A DNA stretch of 64,000 nt, from NCBI GenBank assembly GCA_022457155.1, contig JAJGOT010000287.1, positions 279,501 to 343,500 of the forward strand. Direction: 5' to 3'. Positions 53,681 to 63,790 of the stretch are shown in pieces. The position numbers and the translations under genes were made by a program. Within the stretch, counting starts at the first letter, position 1; the number at the start of each line of letters is the position of its first letter. The notes beneath the pieces are model-generated. The model worked only from the letters and a program-made list of their open reading frames with translations, searched no databases and was not told where the DNA came from. Source of the stretch: Cladopsammia gracilis (Eukaryota > Cnidaria > Anthozoa > Scleractinia > Dendrophylliidae).

Positions 53681-54375
53681 CTTCAATGTGCTATACAAAA
53701 GCTATGATAATATTGAAATTTGGTTAAGACTGAGTGCCGAAAAAAGTAGTGACAAAGACAGTCAGACTTTTCGGGGATAACCCCTTCATCAGTGTCTGTG
53801 TTACTTTTACGAGACATGCTCATGAACACGTACAATTGCACTCAGCAAAATCATTTTAATTTGTGCTTTTTAAAAGCTATGTTGGATAGTCACATAGTAA
53901 ATACATAGGACGCATTTATTGCACAAATCCATTACATAGGAAATAAATAGCATTATGTAAAAGCTATGTGACCATTTACTTGTGATATTTAACTTCAATG
54001 TGCTATTTAAAAGCTATGTTGGATTGTCACATAGTAAATACATAGGAAGCATCACATAGGAAATGAATAGCATTATGTAAAAGCTATGTAACCTTTTACT
54101 CATGAAACAGGGCATCATATAGACTTTTATTCTTGGGCCATCGAAGTTTCGTTTTTTAACACTACATTCACTTTTGAAAATGTATGTAGTAGCATACGAA
54201 ACGTCAAGTTTTTATCAAAAATGAATAAGTTCAATATGTTTATCAGGGCATCATATGCTATTTAAAAGCTATGACACTTTGTCACATAGTAAATACATAT
54301 GTTTGTCAGAGGTTAATAAAGAACTGTCCATTACATAGAAAATAAATAGCTATGTTAAAGTTATGTTACCATATA
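53625..54375. repeat. Tandem/interspersed repeat with AAAAGCTATG units
   Basis: Recurring blocks AGCATTATGTAAAAGCTATG, TTTAAAAGCTATGTTGGAT and GTCACATAGTAAATACATAG appear at about 53635, 53865, 53955, 54010, 54065, 54260 and 54345 with irregular spacing. An array of roughly 90-130-bp units, partly scrambled. Confidence 0.7.
53735..53806 (-). ncRNA. Hammerhead ribozyme-like motif
   Basis: On the reverse strand, 53792-53769 reads CTGATGA, A, GGGG, TTAT, CCCC, GAAA: the conserved hammerhead core around a 4-bp helix II. It is followed by AGTC-T-GACT, able to make a short helix III, then GTC (53759-53757), a typical cleavage triplet. GACA before the core can pair with TGTC after it (helix I). One extra G near the triplet and two unpaired T weaken helices III and I, so the copy may be decayed. 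Short type I hammerheads of this kind are known in Penelope-like elements. Confidence 0.4.
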
Positions 54376-54525
54376 CACGCACTGATAATGCTAAATGTGT
54401 TACTTATTGTTAATTTTATCACCTTACGCATATATTAGTCATTTTGTGAATTTTTTATTTTTATTTTCTCACTTGAAAATGATGTCATGGCGACATCGAA
54501 ACGTTGTGTCAGACTTATTTCGCTA
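54130..54525 (+). other. Two hammerhead-related GAAAATG...CGAAACG motifs
   Basis: 54166-54208 (TTTTGAAAATG, TATG...CATA, CGAAACGTC) and 54472-54515 (ACTTGAAAATG, ATGTC...GACAT, CGAAACGTTG) share the layout of a conserved box, a short hairpin, then CGAAACG. The first box is not CTGATGA, so cleavage is unlikely. They resemble terminal motifs of Penelope-like elements. Confidence 0.35.
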
Positions 54526-54539
54526 ATCTTTGTTCTCAA

Positions 54540-55080
54540 ATGTTACCACATTTGTTGATTTAATTAATATTTAGTTTCCATTTCTTAGCTGGCCCCTTTA
54601 GGTTTTTTGTTTCGTCATCATTTAGGTATGTAGGTATTATATTTCAAAAACAGTTCTCCGGCATCCAACACCTCGTGTCTGCCACGCCGGGAACACGACA
54701 ATGTATTATTTGCTATGTTAGCAGCATGTCTCTTGTTTATTAGGCCGTTTTTTGTAATTCATTGAGGTCACTTTACGATTTAGAAATTAATAAACAAGGA
54801 AGGAGTTGCAGTATGTAATTAGAGTGATTATGTCAGCAAGCAACTTTTTAAATTTTTAAAGCAACTTTCTCGATTTTAAGCAACTTTTGAGCAACTTTTG
54901 GGGATATTTACCCTCATCCATAATGGTAATACACAGCGGCATTTTGATCACATTATTTATTGCCAGTCACAACTCTTACAACTATTTCTCATCTGCTCAA
55001 TGAACAGGCAAAAAAGAAATGAAAATAAGAAATCAGTAATGCAAATAGAAAAAATCCAGTGTAAACGTGACATCTGGAGA
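54540..55080. other. No gene; AGCAACTTTT repeats
   Basis: 54838-54905 has four to five AGCAACTTTT-like units. The rest is AT-rich without a supported feature. Confidence 0.4.
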
Positions 55081-55095
55081 CACTAAAGTTGTAAG

Positions 55096-55299
55096 ATGAT
55101 CCTGCCTGGGTATGATAATGAGCAGGACACAATTCATGGAAAGACAAAGAGTGCCAAAACGCTTCAGTCGCTTTTTCCTAGTCAAAAACCTGAGATTGTA
55201 GATGACGCTTTCAAGGAAAAACCTGACACGCCAAAGCATAGCCCCTCTAGTTCTTTAGTTCCAAGAACCTTGTTAACAAAGCCCACCAAAAAGGGCTGA
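55096..55299 (+). CDS. Short unknown ORF
   Basis: A 67-codon frame, MILPGYDNEQDTIHGKTKSA, ending in a Ser/Pro/Thr/Lys-rich tail. No domain recognised. It could be an exon of an unseen gene or chance. Confidence 0.2.
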   Translation: MILPGYDNEQDTIHGKTKSAKTLQSLFPSQKPEIVDDAFKEKPDTPKHSPSSSLVPRTLLTKPTKKG

Positions 55300-55544
55300 A
55301 CACTGCCAGCACGCTTGAATGCGTGCAACCAATCAGATCAGGCATATGAACAATGGTCAAAACAAAAACAAACGACCACAACGTCTTTGGGTGAAGGTGG
55401 GACTTTAATTTGCAATTTTTTAAGCTTATAAAAAATTTTTGGAACAGATTGGGCAGCTCTTCTATCTTGACACCTAAAAAACAGTCAAGAAAAAAAAGAA
55501 AAAAGTCACAAAAGAATACAAAGTGCAGAAAAGAACCGAGAGTG

Positions 55545-55780
55545 TAGACTGGGAGTCAGTCATTTTCAAATCACTCCACTCTGGAGAGCGTTTTCGAATC
55601 GCTCCGTTTTCAGTGATCGTTTTCGGCGTTGTAGTGTGGACGATAGCCGTATCCGGAGCAAAACAGCTCCGTTTTCGTTTGAAAACGGATTAGTGTGGAC
55701 GGGGCCGGAGTTGTTCGCTGTTCAGCCATGTTGTCGCAGGTGGCGAACGCCATCGATAAGCCCGCCTTAAATAACGTTAT
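55545..55780. repeat. Inverted-repeat (MITE-like) element
   Basis: AGCTCCGTTTTCGTTTGAAAAC at about 55664-55686 is internally palindromic. CTCCGTTTTCAGTGATCG and GTGTGGACG occur on both sides (55602-55640 and 55692-55702). I recognise this phrase set as a common animal genomic MITE, but I cannot fix its ends. Confidence 0.45.
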
Positions 55781-57650
55781 GTTTGTTCAGGTTGTTGGCA
55801 CAGGTCAGGAGTATTGCGGTCGCATATTCTTACGACCAATCTGCTTTTAGTAATGGCGTCGTTTAGAAACTTCTAGATGCAGTTTTGGAAGGAAGTACAG
55901 TCGGATTGTACAGTCAAAGCACTAGAGGGCCAGAACTCTTCTTTTTTGCAGGTAAAATTTGTCAAATTCTTTAATGTGAGTGCCAATTCGACACTGCCAA
56001 TGTTTATGACACCAAAACAAGCTTGTACGCGAGAAATTAACAATTTTCAAGCAAAATGAAAAAATCACCCAAAAAGTCACTTAGCCCCTTGTTATTCTCA
56101 GCCCTTCAATTGCATTTCTTTCCTTTTTCTGTGATTCTAATTGATCACTATCACTAAATCTTGGAATCTTGGTGGTGATTGCTTTTCTGCATTTAGAAGT
56201 TACATTTCAGCAGCTGGTACTGTTACATATAAATTGGTAATTCTTTTTCTCGCTCTAACATTTCTATTTATTTGCCTTCTTTTTTCTGAATTTTCCACTC
56301 TCCATTTTTTAAAAGGCTATTCCTTAATTTTCCTTCCCTTTGTTTTTAAGTTGTGAAAATGACTTATCACAGTTACATCGTAAACTTTATATTAAATTTA
56401 TATTAAATTGTTGATATGTTACACTTCAGTAATAGCAAACATGGAGTAAATGAGACAGCTGATGAGAGTAAACCAAGTCCACCATTACAGTCATTGTGTT
56501 TACGAATGTTTGATGAGAAGAAACGTCGGTTTGGGAAAACATTGGGGTTCTTTTACTTGTTATTGTTTAGCAAGGATATCTGACATTAATAATGAAGGAA
56601 AAGGTAAGTTTGTCACGTAATTTTCATTTTTGCTAGTAAACACATTCTTCATGTGAGGCTGACAAACATTGCCAAGCTGAGATTGCACAGTACGGACTGT
56701 AATTCATCTTTAAAGCATTGTTGATAGAAATCACAGTGGATTTTATCTGCCACGTGTTTGCTATATGCTCTGGAAAATAACCCAGGACTCCCTCAGCTAC
56801 ACACTAAGGTTTTAGAGTTCCTTCTTTGGTAAAAGATATTGGTACGTGGATCTGCAACAGAAGGGAAGTAGTCGTAACATGTACAATCTAAGAGGACCCA
56901 CCTTGTGTAGGGCAGGAAAAGGTCCGATGGTTGTTTCATATTCACGTCTTGGCTCACAAGGAGCCTTTGATCTTACATGCTGTGCAGTTTCATTTATTTG
57001 TTTTCTGCAAGATTGTTTATTCATTTACTTTATACGCTCTGCGTTCATCATATCTTCTTACTAGATGTCCTCCATTTCTCTCTAGTTGTTTCAATATCGT
57101 CTTTTTTCCCCAAAAAAATTTCCCTCTCGTTTGAAATGTAAGCCGTATGTTTTTCATTTTTATCAATATTACTTCCTCAGCTATTTTCATTCTCATGTAA
57201 TCTCTCATGTAAGCTATCTGTTTTTCATTTCTATCAATTACATTCTCTCCAACTAAAGAATCACCACTTTTTTCTTGTTTGATAACTGACAACTTCTCTC
57301 CCTGAGGGTGTCAATGGGGTTAACTGTTTAACGTATAATGACGTTTTTTTTGCTATCATAACCGTATAAACAACAAAATATGAACTGCCTAACGTATAAA
57401 AGGAGGTCGACTTTTTAGCGTATACGGTATTTAACGGCCAAAGGTTGGCGATTTTCTAAGACAATTAAGTCAAATAACAGCATTTTTGAGAAACAAATGT
57501 AAATTTTAGTTTAGTTTTGACCTCGTTTAACTCTTCTGGAGACCCTTTGTACCTTCATTTTTCGTCTCAGTACGTGTCGTGTTGGAGATTGCATGATTTA
57601 TTTGACCCTTGGTCTATTATTTCATGACATCCTCCGAGCCTGGGCTCTCC
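55781..57650. other. No confirmed gene; about 45-bp diverged direct repeats at 57137-57250
   Basis: ATGTAAGC...TGTTTTTCATTT(T/C)TATCAAT occurs at about 57137-57172 and 57208-57243. Short frames near 55880-56060 and 56812-57064 have no recognised domain. Upstream exons of the SAP/SWIM gene could lie here. Confidence 0.35.
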
Positions 57651-57662
57651 CTGCGGTTTTAG

Positions 57663-59000
57663 TTACCAGTTCCAGGCTTCTCTCTCCACCTTGCAAGACA
57701 TTGCAAACATAGCAGCCATCAGTGTGGTGATTACTTTTTACCGAAATTCGCAAGTTTTAGAACGCCACATAGAGAGTTTTCTCGCCATGAAAGAGAAAGC
57801 AAGGGAGCTTGGAATAAATTGCTTCGAGCTGAAATTGTTTCGTTTGGCGAGGTCGACCACAGGAGAAAGTGACTGCCAAAATTATGCAATCTATACCCAG
57901 GAACAGTGGGACCAGGAGAAGCCACTACTCCTTGAAAGTCCTGGGAATGAACTGAACGGTAAGTTTACAATATTATTTACGTTAAGTTGGATCATAAGGC
58001 TATCAAATGTTTAGCAACGTCACGTGCAGAGGGTGCATCTTGAAAGTTTGTCCTCCATAATCCGTTTTAGTCTTCCGTATTATTACTTCCTTCATGTGTC
58101 TCTATCTGGTCCTATCTTAGTAAACTGTTATTTTGAGGTTTCCTTCAATTTGATAGTAATTTTTTAGAACAGAAAAATGACTTGACATATCGTGACACTG
58201 AAATTGATCTGGTTAATGCTCCTTGACTGTAGTTCATGTGGTTGAAAAGATTACAACTCTGGGATCTGCCAAGACAATTGTAATTGAAGTCCAAAAAGAA
58301 AGTTAAAGTGGAAACCACAAGACACCCAATGAAACACCTGGGAAAGTCCAGAGGAAAAGGAAGGTGGAAGCTAGCGAAGACAAAGCCATCAAAGAGAAAA
58401 TCCGCAAAGCGGAAACAGTTTCTCTAAATGAACGTCAGAAGAAAGAGCTGACAGATTTTAAGACAGGCAGGATTTTTCCCTTTTTTTTCTCTCTCTCTTG
58501 CTGTAGACCTGTTTGAATTTTCGTTTGTTTGTGTTATTTTTTGCAGAATTGAATAAGCTTGCTGGTAGTGCTATAGACGAATTAACTGTAAAATGTGGAG
58601 CGTGCAACGGAAAAAAAGTTATTGCTGGAGAACATACTGTTTCTGGAAAAGTACAACACTTCCTCATCAATAAGTAGTCCAAGCATTCTATGAAAAAAAG
58701 AAAATGACAAAGGCAATCAATATATACATGACATACATAATTGACTCATAATTATGTTAAAACAGGAGCTTTAATGAGCTACGAGCTTTAATTGTGTTGC
58801 TTTATTTAGATCACTTTGAGAAGTGCCAGAAAAAATATGAGGTTGAGAAAAAGTGCATATGGATCCAAAACCATTGATGTCTTGTTCGCCAAAGCACAGA
58901 AGAGACATACTGCCCAACAGCCTTCTCTTGAACCAGATCCAATTAATGATATTCGTAATCAGAACATTGAAGAGGATTTCTCAAACATAGATGATGTGTA
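57663..59000 (+). pseudogene. SAP/SWIM-type gene, upstream exons
   Basis: Exon 57663-57958 encodes IAAISVVITFYRNSQVLERH, then CFELKLFRLARSTTGESDCQ, and ends CG/GTAAGT in phase 1. Exon about 58233-58457 follows in phase (VHVVEKITTLGSAKTIVIEV). It has one in-frame TAA near 58304 and a basic stretch (KVQRKRKVEASEDKA), and stops at ACAG/GCAGG. The next exon (from 58546) again fits in phase (E-LNKLAGSAIDELTVKCGACN), so the intron appears to be GC-AG. Its C-x2-C...H..., continued at 58812 by HFEKC, looks like a zinc finger. A one-base shift near 58850 leads to KSAYGSKTIDVLFAKAQKRH. The linkage to the SWIM exons after 62.2 kb is inferred from order and strand. Confidence 0.45.
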
Positions 59001-59147
59001 GGTGTAATAGATATATCATTTCAAATTTTAACATATTTAAAAATTACAAAAAAGCAGCTTATTGAGATTGTTTACCTGTTTTGTTATTAGGTCTTATTAG
59101 AATTTTTGCACCTCTAAGATTGTTACTAAAACTGTAACAAAAAACGT

Positions 59148-59153
59148 TCCTAG
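59148..59153. repeat. Target-site duplication TCCTAG (left)
   Basis: TCCTAG precedes TAAGGTAGGCGG and recurs at 61988-61993 directly after ...CCTACCATA. Confidence 0.8.
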
Positions 59154-59435
59154 TAAGGTAGGCGGAATGGTGCAAAATTCAACGAATCAAAATCACTACC
59201 AACATCAACAAACGATCTGCGTTTCAACGTTTTCTTTCTAAATCAACAATAAAATCCGTCCAACTTCAACGCCAAATACACTAATCAACACTCAAAACAC
59301 GCCTAATCCAACAACGAAAGTAAGTCAACATCAACAAAATTTCCTTCTCAACTTCAACAACAAAATTTTCGTTCAACAATTTGGAGATGAGCGACTGGCT
59401 ATGGTTGAGGGAGGTTGGGACCAAGAAATTCCGAT
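59154..59435. repeat. Left terminal inverted repeat, 282 bp
   Basis: Starts TAAGGTAGGCGGAATGGTGC and contains many TCAACA/CAACTTCAAC motifs at about 20-bp steps. Its mate is 61706-61987. Confidence 0.9.
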
Positions 59436-59468
59436 ATGACTGGGAAAGAGATCACGAGGTCGACAAAC

Positions 59469-59783
59469 ATGGCGGAAGAAGAGGACAGCATCAGGCGATG
59501 TGTCCGAGAAGAATTAGAGCTAAATCTTGTCTCCAGGACGAGAAATTTAATACGTTCAGCGGCTTCGAGCTCTCTAGACTTCTTAAATAATGCTTTTGCG
59601 GGCCAAATTGAACAAAGGAGCTCTTTTGGGCCATCTTCTCGACCGGCTTTAAAGAGACAACAAAACATTCCGGGCCATTGGAATAGGCCAAAGAGGACAA
59701 AACAAGAAAAGATGAAGCATGTCCAGTCAATTCCCAAGACTGTTTGGCTTATTGAAAAAAATGGAGAATTGGCTGTAAAATAG
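59469..59783 (+). CDS. IS3EU accessory ORF, 104 residues
   Basis: An intact frame from ATG to TAG, next to the left inverted repeat and on the strand opposite the transposase. It mirrors the position of the HECT gene in the first element. The product reads MAEEEDSIRRCVREELELNL, then TRNLIRSAASSSLDFLNNAF, RPKRTKQEKMKHVQSIPKTV and a short tail. No zinc ribbon or HECT segment remains. I infer it is the N-terminal part of an accessory protein whose C-terminal HECT part was removed by the internal deletion. That is position-based inference; a separate small DNA-binding or regulatory protein is also possible. Confidence 0.45.
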   Translation: MAEEEDSIRRCVREELELNLVSRTRNLIRSAASSSLDFLNNAFAGQIEQRSSFGPSSRPALKRQQNIPGHWNRPKRTKQEKMKHVQSIPKTVWLIEKNGELAVK

Positions 59784-59875
59784 TGCTTTGATACGTCAAG
59801 ATACACCTAAGTTTTAAGATACACCTAAGTTTTAAGTATTAAGTTGTTGTTTCAGAAAAGAGGCATTTATTATAA

Positions 59876-60264
59876 ATAGAACCTTTGTAGCTTACAGTCA
59901 TGTGATCTTCCTTATGCAAAAATTATGTGATACAACTTTAAAAATGCCAGAGAGTCAATTTTGAGGGGAATAGCACGTAAGACTAAGGTTTTATGGGTGT
60001 TGGAATGTCCGGAAAATTATAAGGATTTGTATGGGAAAAGCCGCCGGCTGCACCGCAAGGCGGGCGGTCCAGTGACTTTTTCCATACAAATCCTTATGAT
60101 TTTCAGGGCATTCCAGCACCCATAAAACCTAGTCTTACATGCTGTTCCTCTCATGCTCTCATGCATGTTCACATGCTCTTTCCATCTCTGGTATTTTTAA
60201 AGTTCTATCCATAATTTTTGAATAAGGAAGTCATGTGAATGTAAGCTGCAAAGGGTCTATTATT
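59876..60264. repeat. Long palindrome inside the second IS3EU element
   Basis: Arms of about 170-185 bp, with matching blocks AACTTTAAAAATRCCAGAGA, GTTTTATGGGTG(T/C)TGGAATG and ATAAGGATTTGTATGG, meet around a GC-rich 30-bp centre (GCCGCCGGCTGCACCGC...). It is a nested foldback element or a later insertion. Confidence 0.8.
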
Positions 60265-60766
60265 CCCTGACTTACCTGCATTGCACTCATGACTACTCAA
60301 ACATATAAGCTACACAATAGTCCAGGGAGAGTTAAATACCTTGTCAATCTTTCGTAAGAATTTGATAGCCTTTTAGAAATTTTACATTGTATTTTACTTA
60401 ATCATTGTCTTTTGTAATTTTTTTAATAATATTTTTTAATAACTTTTTTGATAAATGCATTATTTAATTAATTAGATATATTTATGATGTAATAATAGGT
60501 GGCTTATTTTTAAGTTTTGTACTCCGTTTTAAGCCTACCTCAGGTTTTTTTGTAACTGTAAATCTGAAACTTGATTAAATAAATAAATAATAAATAAAAT
60601 AAAGATTGCTTGGCAAGGCCCATATTGGAAATTCCTGACCCTCAAAATATTCAGCCTTTCTCTGTGTGCATTACTCATTGGTAATTAAACCTTCAAGAGT
60701 AATCAGGCAATGTGCGTATATATCAATTCCATAAGGATTTGATTCTTGTAAAGGATTAACCATAGT

Positions 60767-61640
60767 TCAGAGCTGGTCTAAGATATGATCTGTAAGTAGA
60801 GTGGTAACATCAACTTCCACTATGGGTAATTCTTCATCCATTGGTATAGGTGCAGCTGGATAAAATCCATACCACTCTAAATCATCAATAGATGGCTCTG
60901 CCTCAACTACATCTGCTACTGAAATCAAAGTACAGTTTGTGATATCAATCATACCATTGGACCAGATTCTTGGTGGGCTCCAGTTATGGTCAGTTCTAAG
61001 AGGATGGTTATTCCACGCTGTTGTAAAACTTGTAATAGCTCTGTTTATATGGGGCAGAAACACATAATGCAGAGTGGCTTTATTAATTGGGTTATCCGTA
61101 TTCAATAAACCACTCTCGAGTCTCTTCCATTATCTGGAATGTGTAGTAAAAAATGTGGGCCACACATTTTGACAAATGCTCTAGTCCAAACTCGGCCAAG
61201 CTCTGAATTGTCCAGCATGACACCAATAACATTTGAGCTATTTCACACAAGTGAAAGCCCAGTGACCTCAGCTCTATTAGGGTTTCCTCACATATCAAAC
61301 TTGGGTCTTCCTGGTTGACCGGTTTTAATAGTTTCTATTAAGTTAAATGACAAAACTGCTACTTAAGAACACCTAGAGTGACAACGAAAATTACTGTGAC
61401 GAATATAGTCCCAGTACATTAACTGGAGATTGTGTGAAATTTCTGACAATACGGCAGCAAGCGAAGATGAATGGTGGACACGAGGAAGCACGTTTCGTAA
61501 AGCTTGAACAGCATTTTCAAACCTTTCAAGGAGAGTTTCGTCTGAGGAAATGTTTGTAGTAAAGTTAGCCGCTTTCAACTGCTCATAATCTAAGACTAGC
61601 TGTTCCAAATCTATAAAAAAAACAAGTTCCACCCGACACT
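60767..61640 (-). pseudogene. IS3EU-type transposase with catalytic core deleted
   Basis: On the reverse strand 61632-61363 encodes a helical N-terminus (LEQLVLDYEQLKAANFTTNI, VQALRNVLPRVHHSSSLAAV). 61298-61190 encodes a helix-turn-helix-like segment (TLIELRSLGFHLCEIAQMLL, GLEHLSKC). The frame then continues directly with AHIFYYTFQIMEETRE and, after a shift, NKATLHYVFLPHINRAITSF, NNHPLRTDHNWSPPRIWSNG and an acidic tail ending LLTDHILDQL. The jump from GLEHLSK to the region after the active site removes all three catalytic acidic residues. The C-terminal block is like other IS3EU-type integrases. It must be non-functional, though the DNA-binding part could still bind the ends. Confidence 0.7.
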
Positions 61641-61705
61641 AAGGCTGGAAGCTCCGGCCGCCATCCACCCGCCATGTTCTGATCTGTTTCCCAACATGCC
61701 CTACG

Positions 61706-61987
61706 ATCGGAATGTCTTGGTCCCAACCTCCCTCAACCATAGCCAGTCGCTTGTCCCCAAATTGTTGAGCGAAAATTTTGTTGTTGAAGTTGAGAAGGAA
61801 ATTTTATTGATGTTGACTTACTTTCGTTGTTGGATTAGGCGTGTTTTGAGTGTTGATTAGTGTATTTGGCATTGAAGTTGGATGGATTTTATTGTTGATT
61901 TAGAAAGAAAACGTTGAAACACAGATCGTTTGTTGATGTTGGTAGCGATTTTGATTCGTTGAATTTTGCACCATTCCGCCTACCATA
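61706..61987. repeat. Right terminal inverted repeat, 282 bp
   Basis: Ends CCATTCCGCCTACCATA. It differs from the left repeat by a handful of substitutions, mostly transitions. Confidence 0.9.
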
Positions 61988-61993
61988 TCCTAG
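61988..61993. repeat. Target-site duplication TCCTAG (right)
   Basis: Identical to 59148-59153. Confidence 0.8.
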
Positions 61994-62255
61994 AGTAGTG
62001 CCATAATCACGTAATATTTGTACTTTACCCATATGTGATATGCACTCAAGGAAAGATACATGTATGCTTGTCAGAATTATACATCATTGGGTCCTTTGAT
62101 TATTTAAAGTATAGTGTTTTTTAAATAAAGATGTCAAAAATATTCAAGTCATTGAGATTGTATGTTATATATTTATATGTTGTTAACCTCCTATGCTTCG
62201 GCTAATTTTCCAAATAGCTATTGACTGAAACATTACTGTATGACCTGTATTGCAG

Positions 62256-63790
62256 CTTTGATGATACATTGTCTGCTACATGCCCCAGCATAACCATGCC
62301 AACTTACTCATTTTCCCCTGATGAGTGTATCGAAGAGACAAAACAGTCAAAGCAGTATTGCGTAGAAGTTGAAAATAATTCCTCAGACAACAGCGAATCT
62401 TGCATGTCTTACTCTGGAGACATGTATGACAGCAAAGTTGTGACATCACTTGAGACAACTGAAGCAATTGAGGCAATTGACGACACATTAGATGACAGCA
62501 ATGGTGGAACACTCGGATAACCTGGGGCGAGTCGCACGAAAATGAGGCTAGTCAGGCCTGAGTTTGAACATTTTAAAAATATGGCCGCATTAATGGAAGG
62601 AGATATTCCCGGTGCTTCACTGCAAGGCAGACTACCATCACAGCTCACGATAGCTGAACTACAATTTTGGCTTCAATGTCGGGGTGATACATCCAAGGGA
62701 CTGAAGACATAAGCGGAATTCGCGAAAAGGTTCTAACAGTATTTAAAATGTTCAACGTAAATTGCATATAGATCGAGTAAATTTATAGATGACTTTAGAT
62801 GAATTTACTTAAATGTCATAGATTATGAAGTTTAAAAGTTACGTTCAACGCACCTCACAAGACAAAACTGTTTATTTTTCTGCTCTAAGCTGGCGATATT
62901 TTTTCAATTCGTAAGCAGCCTATGACTCATCATATATAATCGATCGACCGTTGTCTCTCTTTCAAACATATAGGGTTGAGGAATACATAAAAAGTGGCCG
63001 AGACAAGCATATTGTAGACCCAGATCGAGACCAAATATATACCAGGAGAAAAGAAAGACAGAGCAGCCAGATTGACAGTAGTAGAGCAACTGTAAATACA
63101 ATAACGAAGTCATCAATTATTCCAATCATCTATCCTTCAGATGGCTAGACATCAAGCCTCGCGCGAATGCCTATGTTTACTCGGGCTGAGATGAATATAC
63201 ACATCTCCAAATCGGGAAAGAATCTTGATCCACAAACTAAATCTCACTCAGTACCGGGCAGCATGAGAAAAGCAAAAACATTTTCGGACGATAAATATTT
63301 AAAGGATTTCTGCACTGCAAACTATCAAGAGTACTTCTTTTTCAAATCACTGTATCACCACAGTTTCAGAAAAAAATGACCCGCCTCACAATTTAAAGGT
63401 AGCGTTAGATTTGATTTCTGGAGAAGTACAAAATGCATCATGTACCTGTATTCAGGCCAAGTAGGCTTCTGCAACCACATATTAGCTTTATTAATGAAAA
63501 TATGTAAATTCAGCCTTTATGGATGCAAATATGTTTCTGAGCTTGATGAGGAAGATGACATGCTGCCTACGAAAACTTGTACTTCAACTCTTCAGCTGTG
63601 GCATCAAAACGGGAGAGGGGATTCAATACATCCCCAGCCTATTATTGAAGTTTCAGTAAATAAAACCAAGCTAGATGATAACTCTAATTCTTCTAAAGAA
63701 CCTGGGGTGAATTGTCTTCTCTATGAGGCCAGAAATAACTTTTACGTTCTAATTCACTACGTTCAAACGAACGTAAATTATTTTCCCCTT
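62256..63790 (+). pseudogene. SAP/SWIM zinc-finger gene, downstream exons
   Basis: Exon from 62256 (acceptor TTGCAG) encodes an acidic segment (TMPTYSFSPDECIEETKQSK). After a shift near 62515 it gives a SAP-like motif, LPSQLTIAELQFWLQCRGDT-SKGLK, with a stop at 62710. An intron 62730-62973 (AG/GTTCTA; ATATAG/GGTT) joins in phase to VEEYIKSGRDKHIVDPDRDQ, then, past a TAG replacing Trp at 63145, MPMFTRAEMNIHISKSGKNL. The SWIM finger follows: C-T-C at 63441-63449 and C-N-H at 63470-63478, with one base lost between them. Then come ILALLMKICKFSLYGCKYVS and STLQLWHQNGRGDSIHPQPI. Cnidarian SWIM proteins of this kind often continue into a YqaJ-type nuclease; none is seen before the window ends. With five or more lesions the copy is dead. 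Confidence 0.65.

Larger units (their letters stand above)
59154..61987. mobile_element. Second IS3EU-type element, internally deleted (2834 bp)
   Basis: It is bounded by 282-bp inverted repeats (59154-59435 and 61706-61987, about 97% identical by eye), TAA/TAT...ATA ends and a 6-bp duplication, TCCTAG. Inside are a small plus-strand ORF next to the left repeat (59469-59783), a long palindrome (59876-60264) and, on the minus strand, the two ends of an integrase-like transposase with the catalytic middle missing. It was inserted in the SAP/SWIM gene. The high repeat identity suggests a fairly recent, non-autonomous copy that depends on a full-length relative. Confidence 0.8.

Noticed and set aside
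59154..61987. Element limits at TAGGCGG...CCGCCTA (inner choice)
   Set aside because: Those limits give no matching flanks; shifting to TAAGG...CCATA gives the TCCTAG duplication on both sides.
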